NCBI GenBank assembly: GCA_964627535.1
Contig: CAZVJW010000018.1
Span: 1-64,000 of the forward strand
Origin: UBA1447 sp964627535
Lineage (GTDB): Bacteria; Bacillota; Clostridia; Oscillospirales; Acutalibacteraceae
DNA length: 64,000 bases
Direction of reading: 5' to 3'
Part shown: positions 42,901 to 51,355 of the stretch, one piece after another
Layout: each line of letters opens with the position of its first letter
How positions within the stretch are numbered: the stretch's first letter is position 1
Position numbers and translations under genes: made by a program
The notes under the pieces: generated by a model
What the model saw: only the letters and a program-made list of their open reading frames with translations
Told to the model about the DNA's origin: nothing
The model's database searches: none

Positions 42901-43263
42901 GACGCAGGCTCCTACGAAGTCTTAAAGAGTGTCCGGGTAACCGTGAACGACGATACTGACCAAATCGCGCAAGATGTGGTAATTACCCTCAATAAAGACG
43001 AGCTTAACGCAAATGCAACAGCGAGAGTGCCGGTTAATATAATCGCCTCGGCAAACAGCTCAAACTGCGAAGACCTGTTCTACAAGTTCTATGTTTCCGA
43101 TGAAGCGATGGGAACATCGGAACTGCAAGACTACTCAATTAATCAGGAATGCATATGGACCCCGAGAAAAGCAGGCACTTATACGATATCGGTGCTTGTA
43201 AAGAACGGAACATCATACGGCGCATACGATGCGATAAAAACCTTTGATATTACGGTTGACTAA
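39913..43263 (+). CDS. Large secreted multidomain protein with InlB-type repeat
   Basis: 1116 residues. A signal peptide (LLGMLLVMVMVVSSVGIG) leads an N-terminal beta-rich region (to about 430) with many Thr/Ser/Asn and a YNNGVGFAIYKAKLEGF segment. A FIVAR-like helix (TAIRTYTNYG, DYTAGTWTTFSNALSAAAANL) follows, then an InlB B-repeat (ITFDANGGTGG...TFTAQY, about 545-605). The last 510 residues form a Tyr/Trp-rich repeat region starting TKLAEGFKVNIMGWAADYKY, containing REYEVRIGG and YSFWRYDAKGYVLVKDWS. That last region is closely related to the C-terminus of the cohesin protein at 51356. ATG 39913 has GGAGG eight bases upstream. Probably a surface adhesin or scaffold; no anchor motif seen. Confidence 0.85.
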   Translation: MKNVKRLLGMLLVMVMVVSSVGIGLGTKTFKAVVPADKSASQAGALPAAVTFYVPETIYLTPSLTTATTFQYYVDSNSNGTLDNSKAKTTGTVYFNCDSATAVSIACSGASYSMGTTTGSTTVNTTITSGTLLSGLSQGAVSTLTWTATYTVAGQTMTAIAYTVCYAPKIEPIGVANGLYNNGVGFAIYKAKLEGFAYVSGVQGFSSGGMNRFRVHTDMYVCPLLGVVSEPTGNMYNSSWLLGYSGGVNIGYLADPADQLTVIRNSPTGTLTVDTSRYSDLNQVPNLTCGLVITNLSQVKGWFAYYITNYNNGTTYLNDCFLYTNLEQNDAFRDHGATGNDYAEPYLGSACLPQSLSTGIKFGGQTGVNVYSQPLSTADGTQLMRMKAAAWAQNITNMTKWNCIIMLVNTEITRSNKTALRTAIRTYTNYGLQSSDYTAGTWTTFSNALSAAAANLGNPTASAVATTTLDDAYNGLVHKTYTATITHAGTDGNFSENETITFNSGDTVTANKNSYNGYTCPTDTQTWTNQRADITFTFNYIPNATYCTITFDANGGTGGTSGSMQCGTILTPPKVTKEGYVFKEWSPFAPPTVPATNTTFTAQYIKTTVIITKLAEGFKVNIMGWAADYKYQIWSYQKITGDMFPENSSNQWVLSKAYTLGSAGALQPDGSINFFIDDFTSASSTYTVSVRIMNSSNKFAGEIRDSYTSAEVQEVKITKVLVDGDYAKSMVIEEIEASSPLVFTVIGNNIANTVFDATVLESAPQITSISSNEFSWDTSAAEPGIYTVQLTASNDETSDTMNVKVQLYSLNTNIQYGNIDGLSLPEIADNSLPKTVAITPSFTNGTFYYKISESGRVPIYTSGLFEPTDNIQYTFNKYGTYFFQGFVNREYEVRIGGNYDDGFFKTLEVSRSKTEPSSATLVSNTNIENPVAKGNQVTFTANAAIGGIGDIPVQYSFWRYDAKGYVLVKDWSIDNTLDWTPAHVGIYTIVVRAKGEDAGSYEVLKSVRVTVNDDTDQIAQDVVITLNKDELNANATARVPVNIIASANSSNCEDLFYKFYVSDEAMGTSELQDYSINQECIWTPRKAGTYTISVLVKNGTSYGAYDAIKTFDITVD

Positions 43264-43280
43264 ATTGATTTTGCAGCACA

Positions 43281-43315
43281 AAACCCCCGGTCAAAAATGG
43301 CCGGGGGTTTCAATT
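43281..43315 (+). terminator. Intrinsic terminator
   Basis: Perfect 10-bp stem AAACCCCCGG / CCGGGGGTTT with a 10-base loop, 17 bp after the stop of the 1116-residue protein gene. Confidence 0.85.
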
Positions 43316-43546
43316 TGCATTCTTATTGGTTCGAAGCAAACGATGAGGTTTTCAATACATGAAATTTTGATAAAACGGCTGCATCTTTGCGATTGTTATA
43401 GCGTGTTGAGGCAGCCCTAATACTAATCGGCGATGAAAAGCGTTGTTAGATTTGCTATGATTTTTTGTGCTGTACAAGGCGGACGACGATGCTTTGCTGT
43501 CGCAAGGTAAGGAGGACAAAGCAGTATGGCGCAAAAAAGACCGCAA

Positions 43547-43651
43547 ATACTAATTCACGATTAAAAACCCTCTATAAATATTAAGCAAAAGCTTTGATTT
43601 ATGCGGTTTTATGCGGATTTTTTAGTTAGGTTTTTATGAGTAAATTAGTAT
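43547..43651 (+). repeat. MITE-like repeat, subfamily A
   Basis: 105 bp from ATACTAATTCACGATT to AAATTAGTAT. It differs slightly in the left arm (CCCTCTATAAATATTAAGC). The 35 bp after it are repeated at the window start. Confidence 0.9.
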
Positions 43652-43844
43652 ATGATTCAATGCGTTTTATCGGTTGTTAGTATTAATTGGAACGGTCAGA
43701 AACAGAAACTACAATATCCTTTCGATAACGGGGTTTAAAGGCAGCATGCAAACAGGGCTTTTAGTTATTAAGAAGAGGTTGTTATAAATATCCATCGATA
43801 GGTAAAACTCGTCACCAATAATTCCCATTAGCAACAATAATTAG

Positions 43845-43873
43845 TTGACAGCAGAGACCATATATGTTACTAT
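43845..43873 (+). promoter_or_regulatory. Putative promoter upstream of the TetR-family gene
   Basis: TTGACA (43845-43850), 17-bp spacer, TACTAT (43868-43873), about 210 bp upstream of the start codon, with the 60-bp inverted-repeat element in between. Confidence 0.45.
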
Positions 43874-43998
43874 TTATAAGGTCAAATTTTTACATAATTA
43901 CTGTATAATTACGAATCAGTCTTACAAAATGTACGGGTTCGCATATATTTTACTCCGATAGGGATATAATGTTTAAATGAAAAGTAATTTTCAGTTAA

Positions 43999-44058
43999 TA
44001 CTATTCTGCATTAAAAATGTAGATACATTTTATCTGTCTTTTGAACGGAGAATAGTAT
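43999..44058. repeat. 60-bp inverted-repeat element (longer form of the nested element)
   Basis: Bounded by ATACTATTCTGCATTAAAA and GGAGAATAGTAT, terminal inverted repeats ATACTATTCT/AGAATAGTAT. The same ends, without the central roughly 28 bp, make up the 32-bp elements nested inside the repeats at 55136 and 61615. It lies directly before the ribosome site of the TetR-family gene. Confidence 0.8.
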
Positions 44059-44081
44059 AGTTAATTGTCAAGGAGAAATTT

Positions 44082-44666
44082 ATGTCAAAAAATGAAGACC
44101 CAAGGGTGAAAAGAACGAAGAAACTGTTGCGGCAGGGGTTAATCGAACTCATCCATCAAAAGCCGGTTGCGGAGATCACGGTAAAAGAGCTGGCAGAGCA
44201 TATAGACATCAATCGCGGCACCTTTTACAGGTACTACAAAGATGTGCACGATTTGGTCAGTCAACTCGAGAATAAGGCGGCACACGATTTTCAGGCGATT
44301 GTAAACAAACCGGTATGTAATGATATTGAGACTTACCCAGAACCGCTGTTGATTCATATATTTGACTATGTCAGAGCAAACGCGGATATAAGCGCGGTAT
44401 TGCTCGGGAAAAACGGCAACAGAGAATTTGTTTGCAATATGCGGGATATTTTAAAAGGACAAGCTTTTAAAAACTTTGAAGAAATTGTTGTTCTTGAAAA
44501 TCCGAGGCTGCTGGGGTATTATACTGCGTTTGTCGGGGATGGCTGTATCAGTATGATTAGCAATTGGCTTGAACATGGCATGGTGGAAACATCCGAAAAT
44601 ATGGCGGAAATAATAATCAATATGGTTCCTAATGCACATCAATCTATTCAAATAACCAAAACTTGA
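44082..44666 (+). CDS. TetR/AcrR family transcriptional regulator
   Basis: 194 residues. The N-terminal HTH is RTKKLLRQGLIELIHQKPVAEITVKELAEHIDINRGTFYRYYKDVHDLV, a canonical TetR motif with the GTFYRYY recognition helix. The C-terminal ligand domain is of the short type found in Firmicutes regulators of secreted or fatty-acid genes. ATG 44082 follows AAGGAGA by about six bases. It precedes the operon of cohesin/dockerin proteins on the same strand, separated by 255 bp with a separate promoter, and could regulate it (inference). Confidence 0.93.
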   Translation: MSKNEDPRVKRTKKLLRQGLIELIHQKPVAEITVKELAEHIDINRGTFYRYYKDVHDLVSQLENKAAHDFQAIVNKPVCNDIETYPEPLLIHIFDYVRANADISAVLLGKNGNREFVCNMRDILKGQAFKNFEEIVVLENPRLLGYYTAFVGDGCISMISNWLEHGMVETSENMAEIIINMVPNAHQSIQITKT

Positions 44667-44839
44667 AACAAAGCATTTATTGTTCGGCTGCAATTAACGA
44701 ATTTTCGTTTTTTGCGGCTTATTTCTTTTTAAGATATAACCCGAAAATTTATTTTTTATTTTTATATACACTGTTTTACAACTCGGATGCTTATTGAACA
44801 CAAAGGCGAAATATGTTTAAAATGTGGGCGAAATATTGA

Positions 44840-44869
44840 TTGACAGATATAATAGCTAATTGTTAGTAT
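44840..44869 (+). promoter_or_regulatory. Putative promoter of the cohesin/dockerin operon
   Basis: TTGACA (44840-44845), 18-bp spacer, TAGTAT (44864-44869), about 52 bp before the start codon of the 1811-residue protein. Confidence 0.5.
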
Positions 44870-44921
44870 ACATATGTGAAGATATCCTTGTTTTTTATTT
44901 AGCAAATTTTAGGAGGAGAAT

Positions 44922-47900
44922 ATGAAAAAACGTATCTTAAGCTTGTTTTTGGTAGTATGTCTGATTATTTCAGCATTACCCAGCGGCGTTTTCGCAAGCG
45001 AAATCCTTTACGGGGATGTCAACAGCGACGGCGAAATCAACATGCGGGACGTTCTTGCTTTGAAGCGGTTTATTGCAGGCAGCGGCAACAGCATTGACGA
45101 AATTGCCGCGGATGTCACCTGTGACAGCCTCATTGACGAAGCGGATGTAGCATTGCTGAAAAAGCAGATTGCCGGCTGGGATGTGCTTCTCGGCCTTCCT
45201 TACTTTGATGTAACCTTTAATTCCAACGGCGGAAGCGCTGTTGATGCTGTCCGGGTCAGGCAGGGCGATCTGATCGCAGCGGTACCTACTCCTGCAAAGG
45301 ATAACGCTGTTTTCCTCGGATGGTTCACGGACAGCGAGCTGAATAACCAGTTCTATGCCGAGGATCCCATAATGGCGGATTTGACGCTGTACGCAAAATA
45401 CGCGGCCACCGAAAACCGGCAGCAAGCCGCGGACAACACTTTTACACTAACCGACCAGGCGCCGGCGTTATCGTTCAGCCTTCAGTGTTCCGACCCGCTC
45501 AAAAACGAGCAGGCCGTACTTAATGGCTTAACGCTTGAAAACATCGGCAACTCCGATTATATCAATCTTGTTGTCACCGGCGGCAACGGTGTTTTCACCG
45601 TGACCGCGGACGGCGGCTTTAAAGAAGGCGCGGGTTATCAGCTCACGCTGAATGACGATACGCTGACATATGCGGACAGGGCGGCGTCCTATCGTATCTG
45701 TACCTTTACGATTGCCAAAGACGAGGTTATCGACATTGTATTGAACGATGATCTTAAATACATTCAAAGCAGTGAACTGTCCGACATCCTGTCCAACGGT
45801 CTGCCGGTGGACGAATTGGCCGTTGCCGTGCTCGGCAATACGGACATCGATGTTACCGGCAGCTTCACCTATACCGGCGCCGCAGCTCTGCAAGTTGGCG
45901 ATACGCTGTGTATTTATACCAATGTGAAGCCGGAAGACCGTGACACGACTACCGATTATACAGACGATTTAATCGCGTATGTTGAGGTCACGGCCATCAA
46001 CGGCACCACGGTCAGTTTTATGAGCGCCAGCGCGGAGGATGTGCTTGCGCTGCCGGATACGCTGCCGATAGAGGAAGCGGACCTGACCGTTTATGACGCG
46101 AACGGATCATTTACAGCCAATACAAGCAGCCTGGACTTTGCGCAGTATACCGAGCTTGGCCTGACTGCGCAGACCACCGTGGACAGCGGCGATTATCTTG
46201 TCATAACCGAACTGGACAGCGATGTTGTTTACGGTGAAGTGGTGAGCGTAACTGTCAACGGCGGCAGTATTGCTGTCAGTTTTTCACTGACAACTTCGGA
46301 GGAAATATTGGGCACCACGCTTGACTACTATACAGTGAACGATGTTGACGGCAATGTCCTGCTGGACGATGCCAATGTACCCGAGCTTGAACAGAAAGTT
46401 GCGGCGCAGACGGTTGAGAGCGGTTTTGCACAGGACGCGCTGAATTACCTTGCCTATGCCGCAACGCAAACAGACAGCTTCCAGAATATAACCGGTGTCG
46501 AAAACTTTATAATGAAAAATGCCGACGGTTCCGCGGTAAATCCCGGGGATATTGATTTACAACAACTGGGAGCAGTTAGTAACAGTAATGATATAACAGT
46601 TACAGCTCAAATCAGTACCAATACGCAGCATTTCGGTAAGGGGCTTCGAATCGCTGTGAGTGTAGTCGGCGTAATAGGTATTGACGTTGGGGAAGAAAAC
46701 GAAATCAGCATCGAGCTGTCCGCTACCTTTGTTGAGGAAGTGAAGGTAACCTTTACAGCCGACGGCGGGGCTGTATGGAAATGGTGGGGTATTTTCCCCT
46801 ATATCAGTGACTATACGATGAACGCAAATATCGATGTCTATAATTTCACCGGCATCGGTCTCAAGGCTGTCATCACCTTGCAGGAACAGGAAGGGGAAGA
46901 AGAAACCATCGACATTTCCGATGAACTCGGAAACCTGATGGAGAGCCAAGACGAAAGCGAAATCACTGCCGGCGTGCAAAACCTCTTTGAGGCCTATGGT
47001 GAAATGCTGAAGAACGAAACGGATTATGTCACCCTTGTTGAAAAAAACCTGTTTGAGAAAAAAGGACATGTGGACAAACTCTGCATCATCGCCTACGAGT
47101 TCAAGATAGATTTTGTGGTCAACGTCAATCTCAACCTGGCGCTTGGATGCAACCTCGAATATATGAGCGGTACGCGCTACAACTTCTGGTTTGCCATCAA
47201 GGCAAAGACCGCCGGCAATTCCACCATGGACCTGATAGACGAAACCTTCAGCTTCCAGTTCTATGTCATGGGTCACTTGGGGATTCGCGTCGGTTTGAAG
47301 TTTGGATTTGCGGTTGGGCTCTTCTGCATCGATTTGGCCAGTATCGGCATCGAGGCGGAGGTGGGCGCCTATGTGGAGTTGTTCGGGTATTTCTTCTACC
47401 AATATGATTCGGTCCGGGAACAGGGCAATTCGCAGGCCGAGACAACATCGGTCATGTGCGGAGCGCTTTATCTGGAGTTCGGCATCTACCTTGAAATAAA
47501 GTTTAAAGCACAGGCGTTCAACGAAAAATATGTATATAACCCGACGCTTTATGAACATCAGTGGCCGCTGCTTTGGGCCGGTGTACAAATTAATGTCTAT
47601 GACTTCGGCTATCTCCAGCCGCCGGAGGATGATGTAGTTCTCATCAAGGACGTAACAAGCCTTGAACTGCCGGACAGCATACGCTATATGAACTGTTTGG
47701 ATCTGAAGGAAGGCGACCTGTCGGTTAACGAATACGGGCTGGAAAAATTCTATTACAGCCTTTCCAACAACAAGTTTACACTGAATGAAGCGACAGGCGT
47801 TGTCACGGTAACGGTTCCGGATAATGTCCGTTATATGGAGTGCGACCTGACCATCACATGGAAGTCGGATAAACTGGCGTTTTCCAGCAACGGGTTGACC

Positions 47901-50357
47901 AGAACCATCCATTTGGTATGGACCAACCTGACCAGTACAGAGCTGCAGGAAAAATATGATGTCAGTGTTAAAGTGGGCAATAATGTTGTATGGACCGCGC
48001 GCGTCAACCGCGGTGTCGTTCCGGTACTGCCCACCGAGGCGGAAATCCTTGAACTTATCGGGTATAACCGATATTTGTCAGGCGATACGAACCTGAAGTA
48101 CACAGGCTATACAGGCTACGGCACACAAACAGCAACACCCGTCACCGGCAAGCAGACCTATACCTTCGGCGTGACCGAGCGGGAATACACCCTCACGGTG
48201 GACGGCGTACAGAATCCGAACGGGACCACCAAGAGCTTATCTTTTACCGCCAAGTTTGGAGAAAACTTTAATTTATCCGCGCTGGCCGATACCGGCACGG
48301 CGATTGCCGGTACGACCTTTACGCGCTATTTAAAGACCGATTGCAGTTCCTTAACCGGCAAGCCGGTTGGAGCCAAAATCGATACCGCATTCGCGACACA
48401 GCTTTTAAACAATACATTCAGCTACACCGCCCAATACACGGATGACTCCTGCGTTGTTACCTATATCTTTTACACCACCGACGGGAATGCGATTCCCTCC
48501 GTGACGGAAATCATCAAAAAAGGCACCATCCCGGTGTTTGATTACACGGATTATCTGATCAATCAGTACGACGGATACATCGCGTCAGACTGGGATATAA
48601 CCATTGACAAGGTAAGCGCCAACACCGCCTTTACCACGCTCTGCTCAACACCTACGGGGGAAAAGCGCGTTATTACCTTTAATTCAAACGGCGGCAGCAG
48701 CGCAGAGCCGATAGAAAGCTACAAAGGAGCTGCCATCTCCCCGCCGGTGGTACCGGTCAGGGTGGGCTATGACTTTGCCGGCTGGTGTACAGACGAACAG
48801 CTTACCAATGTGTACACCTTTACAAAAATGCCGGATTACAGCTTTACCCTATATGCTGCCTGGACGGCGAACGAATATACCCTCACCTTTGACCCCAACG
48901 GCGGCGAATGCGAGACGAGCACCGCAACCGTCACCTACGGCAGCTCGTACGGCACCCTGCCGACACCGATCTTGACCGGCTTTGCTTTTGAGGGTTGGTA
49001 TACGGCGCTCACGGGCGGGACATTGATCGAAAGTACCGCGGTGGTAGCTACAGCGGTAGACCAGCAGCTGTTTGCACGCTGGCGGGAAAAGACTGTTATC
49101 TCCATTAGTTCAACAGTACAGAGAAAAACCTATAATAAAAACGCTCAAGCATTTGAGTTTAACGCAAACGGTGTGACCGGTTTTACCGTACAGTACTTAA
49201 AAACAGGTGCTCCGGAGTGGAGTGATACTGCGGTAAACTATGGCGAATATGCCGTTAAGATTACCCGCGCGGAGGATAATAATTATAAAAAGTTTGATGA
49301 AACAGTGTCCGGTAAATTTTTTATTGATAAAGCATCCCGTACCATTGGTGCGCCCGCTGTCACGGTTTTAAACAGAACCATTACGGCGACACAGATCACA
49401 AACCATGCAGGTTACCCCGACGGTACGGTGGAATACGCTGTAAGTACAACAGCAACCATCCCGACAACGGGCTGGACAACCGGCCGGTCTTTTGTAAATC
49501 TTATCGCCAATAGGCTCTATTATGTGTTTTCCAGGGTTTCGGAAGGGACAAATTATTTGGCCGCCAACTCGGCCGGACGAACGGCCACAACAGGCGCTAA
49601 AGTGGCTGCCCAAGGTTCTGCAGCGGATGGGTATGTTTACTATAGCGGTATTATTGAAACAGCTGATGTATCCAACGCTGGAACCGACGCCGGAAACATC
49701 GTGATGAAATTTAAATACCGTGACGATTCCGAAAGTGCGGTCAATGTGATGAGCCCTGACAATGATATGGAAAGAGGTACCGATACGAACTACACCATAA
49801 AAAGCAATAGGGATCCATGGATGGTCTCTCAGTTTGGGATTGCCAATTTGGGGAAAGGCAGCTACGCGGGCTGGCACGGCGGATATTTATATTACACACC
49901 TTACCCGGGATCAAGCGTCCGCATTGTGTCGGTAAGTGCATGGTATGACGATAATTACGGGACTTATACGTGGCTCACTATCATCGGAAGTCGTTTTAAG
50001 CGCACCATCACAGCCTTTGGTGACTTTGCCGATTGGGGCGGAAGCTATACCGTGGACAGCGCCGCAAGCGGTACCATCGACTTCACCTATAACGGCAATG
50101 TGACCGACCAATACGGCACATATAACGCCCTGGCTCACGAAGATTCTCCGCAGCTGAGCGTGATATCGTCACTGGCCGGGTATGATGAATGCTTCTCCTA
50201 CAGCATGAACTCCTTGTCCATCGATAAAGCGGCTTTATACCAAAAAATGGCTGAGAACAACGTTGCACAGATTGTTTTGACAGCCGGCCTGACAGTCGAT
50301 GCCCGTTCCTCCAACACCGCCGGACCGGTTAACACGATAACCATCAACAGACAGTAA
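44922..50357 (+). CDS. Giant secreted protein with N-terminal dockerin and InlB-type repeats
   Basis: 1811 residues. Signal peptide MKKRILSLFLVVCLIISALP; type I dockerin (about 30-90) with two Ca-binding duplicated segments, GDVNSDGEINMRDVLALKRF and the more degenerate DVTCDSLIDEADVALLKKQI; one InlB repeat (VTFNSNGGSAV...LYAKYA, about 98-165); a long unrecognised beta-rich region (170-1150) that includes a hydrophobic, aromatic stretch around 760-900; two further InlB repeats near 1248-1388 (ITFNSNGGSS, LTFDPNGGEC); an MBG-like module (KTYNKNAQAF...); and a C-terminal beta domain. ATG 44922 follows AGGAGG. The dockerin implies binding to a cohesin, such as those in the next two genes. No catalytic domain recognised. 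Confidence 0.87.
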   Translation: MKKRILSLFLVVCLIISALPSGVFASEILYGDVNSDGEINMRDVLALKRFIAGSGNSIDEIAADVTCDSLIDEADVALLKKQIAGWDVLLGLPYFDVTFNSNGGSAVDAVRVRQGDLIAAVPTPAKDNAVFLGWFTDSELNNQFYAEDPIMADLTLYAKYAATENRQQAADNTFTLTDQAPALSFSLQCSDPLKNEQAVLNGLTLENIGNSDYINLVVTGGNGVFTVTADGGFKEGAGYQLTLNDDTLTYADRAASYRICTFTIAKDEVIDIVLNDDLKYIQSSELSDILSNGLPVDELAVAVLGNTDIDVTGSFTYTGAAALQVGDTLCIYTNVKPEDRDTTTDYTDDLIAYVEVTAINGTTVSFMSASAEDVLALPDTLPIEEADLTVYDANGSFTANTSSLDFAQYTELGLTAQTTVDSGDYLVITELDSDVVYGEVVSVTVNGGSIAVSFSLTTSEEILGTTLDYYTVNDVDGNVLLDDANVPELEQKVAAQTVESGFAQDALNYLAYAATQTDSFQNITGVENFIMKNADGSAVNPGDIDLQQLGAVSNSNDITVTAQISTNTQHFGKGLRIAVSVVGVIGIDVGEENEISIELSATFVEEVKVTFTADGGAVWKWWGIFPYISDYTMNANIDVYNFTGIGLKAVITLQEQEGEEETIDISDELGNLMESQDESEITAGVQNLFEAYGEMLKNETDYVTLVEKNLFEKKGHVDKLCIIAYEFKIDFVVNVNLNLALGCNLEYMSGTRYNFWFAIKAKTAGNSTMDLIDETFSFQFYVMGHLGIRVGLKFGFAVGLFCIDLASIGIEAEVGAYVELFGYFFYQYDSVREQGNSQAETTSVMCGALYLEFGIYLEIKFKAQAFNEKYVYNPTLYEHQWPLLWAGVQINVYDFGYLQPPEDDVVLIKDVTSLELPDSIRYMNCLDLKEGDLSVNEYGLEKFYYSLSNNKFTLNEATGVVTVTVPDNVRYMECDLTITWKSDKLAFSSNGLTRTIHLVWTNLTSTELQEKYDVSVKVGNNVVWTARVNRGVVPVLPTEAEILELIGYNRYLSGDTNLKYTGYTGYGTQTATPVTGKQTYTFGVTEREYTLTVDGVQNPNGTTKSLSFTAKFGENFNLSALADTGTAIAGTTFTRYLKTDCSSLTGKPVGAKIDTAFATQLLNNTFSYTAQYTDDSCVVTYIFYTTDGNAIPSVTEIIKKGTIPVFDYTDYLINQYDGYIASDWDITIDKVSANTAFTTLCSTPTGEKRVITFNSNGGSSAEPIESYKGAAISPPVVPVRVGYDFAGWCTDEQLTNVYTFTKMPDYSFTLYAAWTANEYTLTFDPNGGECETSTATVTYGSSYGTLPTPILTGFAFEGWYTALTGGTLIESTAVVATAVDQQLFARWREKTVISISSTVQRKTYNKNAQAFEFNANGVTGFTVQYLKTGAPEWSDTAVNYGEYAVKITRAEDNNYKKFDETVSGKFFIDKASRTIGAPAVTVLNRTITATQITNHAGYPDGTVEYAVSTTATIPTTGWTTGRSFVNLIANRLYYVFSRVSEGTNYLAANSAGRTATTGAKVAAQGSAADGYVYYSGIIETADVSNAGTDAGNIVMKFKYRDDSESAVNVMSPDNDMERGTDTNYTIKSNRDPWMVSQFGIANLGKGSYAGWHGGYLYYTPYPGSSVRIVSVSAWYDDNYGTYTWLTIIGSRFKRTITAFGDFADWGGSYTVDSAASGTIDFTYNGNVTDQYGTYNALAHEDSPQLSVISSLAGYDECFSYSMNSLSIDKAALYQKMAENNVAQIVLTAGLTVDARSSNTAGPVNTITINRQ

Positions 50358-50402
50358 GCGTATACGAATAGTATTATGCTGATTTTGAAGAAGGAGATTC
50401 AT

Positions 50403-51284
50403 ATGAAACGAAATATTACAAAATTATTGGCAGGTATAGTAATAATTTGTATGCTGGTTACGGCAATGCTCCCGGTTGAGGCGGGTGCCGCAAGCGCTGC
50501 TGCGGTTTCCGCATCAACAGCAACAGCGGAATGCGGTTCTTCTGTTGATGTCGTTATCTCATTAGCAAGCAATCCGGGGATATGGAGCCTGGGGTTGAGC
50601 GTCGGCTATGACCACAGCGCGCTGACACTTACAGGCTGGACCGCTGGGGACATCTTTGCCTCCGGCGAGGTAACGCCTCCGCCGTCACTTGACAAAGCAA
50701 CCTATTTTTTCCTTGCCTGCAGAGATGGCCTTACGGATACCACGGAGAACGGTACGCTTGTTACCCTCACATTTTTGGTTGCGGCAAATGCGGCTTTCGA
50801 TGATTATCCGATTGCGTTGGAACTGAGCAGTAAAAACACAATCAATGTCAGTGATGAAATTGTTAATTTTGACATGACGAACGGAACCATTACAGTTGTT
50901 CCGGAAACCGCTGCAATCACTTTTAACACAGCGGGAGGTTCTGCGGTTACGGCCTTTTCAGGTTATGTCGGCTCACCGGTTGAAACCCCGGCAAACCCGA
51001 CAAAAGCAGGTTTCGCTTTTACCGGCTGGCTCCCGGCAATTCCGGCGGTAATTCCCGAAGGCGGTCTTACGGTTACCGCGCAATGGGTTGTACTTGGAGA
51101 TATAAACAATGACGACAAGCGGACATCGATTGACGCGCTGATGGTTTTACATGCAGCATCGGGGAAATTAACATTAACCGGAATTCAGATGCTGGCCGCA
51201 GATGTCAGCAAAAACGGTACAGTATCACCGCTTGATGCCCTTATGATTCTTCAGTTTGTAGCGGGAAAGATAACATCATTATAA
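50403..51284 (+). CDS. Secreted cohesin-InlB repeat-dockerin protein
   Basis: 293 residues from ATG 50403 (AAGGAG eight bases upstream). Signal peptide LLAGIVIICMLVTAML; a cohesin domain (about 27-165: AECGSSVDVVISLASNPGIWSLGLSVGYDHSALTL... GTLVTLTFLVAA); one InlB-type repeat (ITFNTAGGSAV...LTVTAQWV); and a C-terminal dockerin (GDINNDDKRTSIDALMVLHAASG and DVSKNGTVSPLDALMILQFVAG). Carrying both partners, it can act as an adaptor linking dockerin and cohesin proteins. It lies 45 bp after the giant dockerin protein gene and is probably cotranscribed with it. Confidence 0.88.
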   Translation: MKRNITKLLAGIVIICMLVTAMLPVEAGAASAAAVSASTATAECGSSVDVVISLASNPGIWSLGLSVGYDHSALTLTGWTAGDIFASGEVTPPPSLDKATYFFLACRDGLTDTTENGTLVTLTFLVAANAAFDDYPIALELSSKNTINVSDEIVNFDMTNGTITVVPETAAITFNTAGGSAVTAFSGYVGSPVETPANPTKAGFAFTGWLPAIPAVIPEGGLTVTAQWVVLGDINNDDKRTSIDALMVLHAASGKLTLTGIQMLAADVSKNGTVSPLDALMILQFVAGKITSL

Positions 51285-51355
51285 GGCGGCTGCTTATCGG
51301 ATAGATGTTGTCAATAAATACGCATTGTTTATTTAAAAAAATGGGGGTAAAAACC

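Larger units (their letters stand above)
43264..44081. other. Long intergenic region with terminator, repeats and promoter
   Basis: About 820 bp without a convincing gene. In order: a terminator, a G+C-richer stretch of unknown origin (43340-43546), a subfamily A repeat with a flank that is duplicated at the window start, a promoter-like block at 43845 and a 60-bp inverted-repeat element at 43999. Confidence 0.6.

Noticed and set aside
46557..47912. A 451-codon minus-strand open frame inside the giant dockerin protein gene
   Set aside because: It is antisense to a continuous 1811-codon gene with signal peptide and domains. The protein has no recognisable features and no ribosome site.
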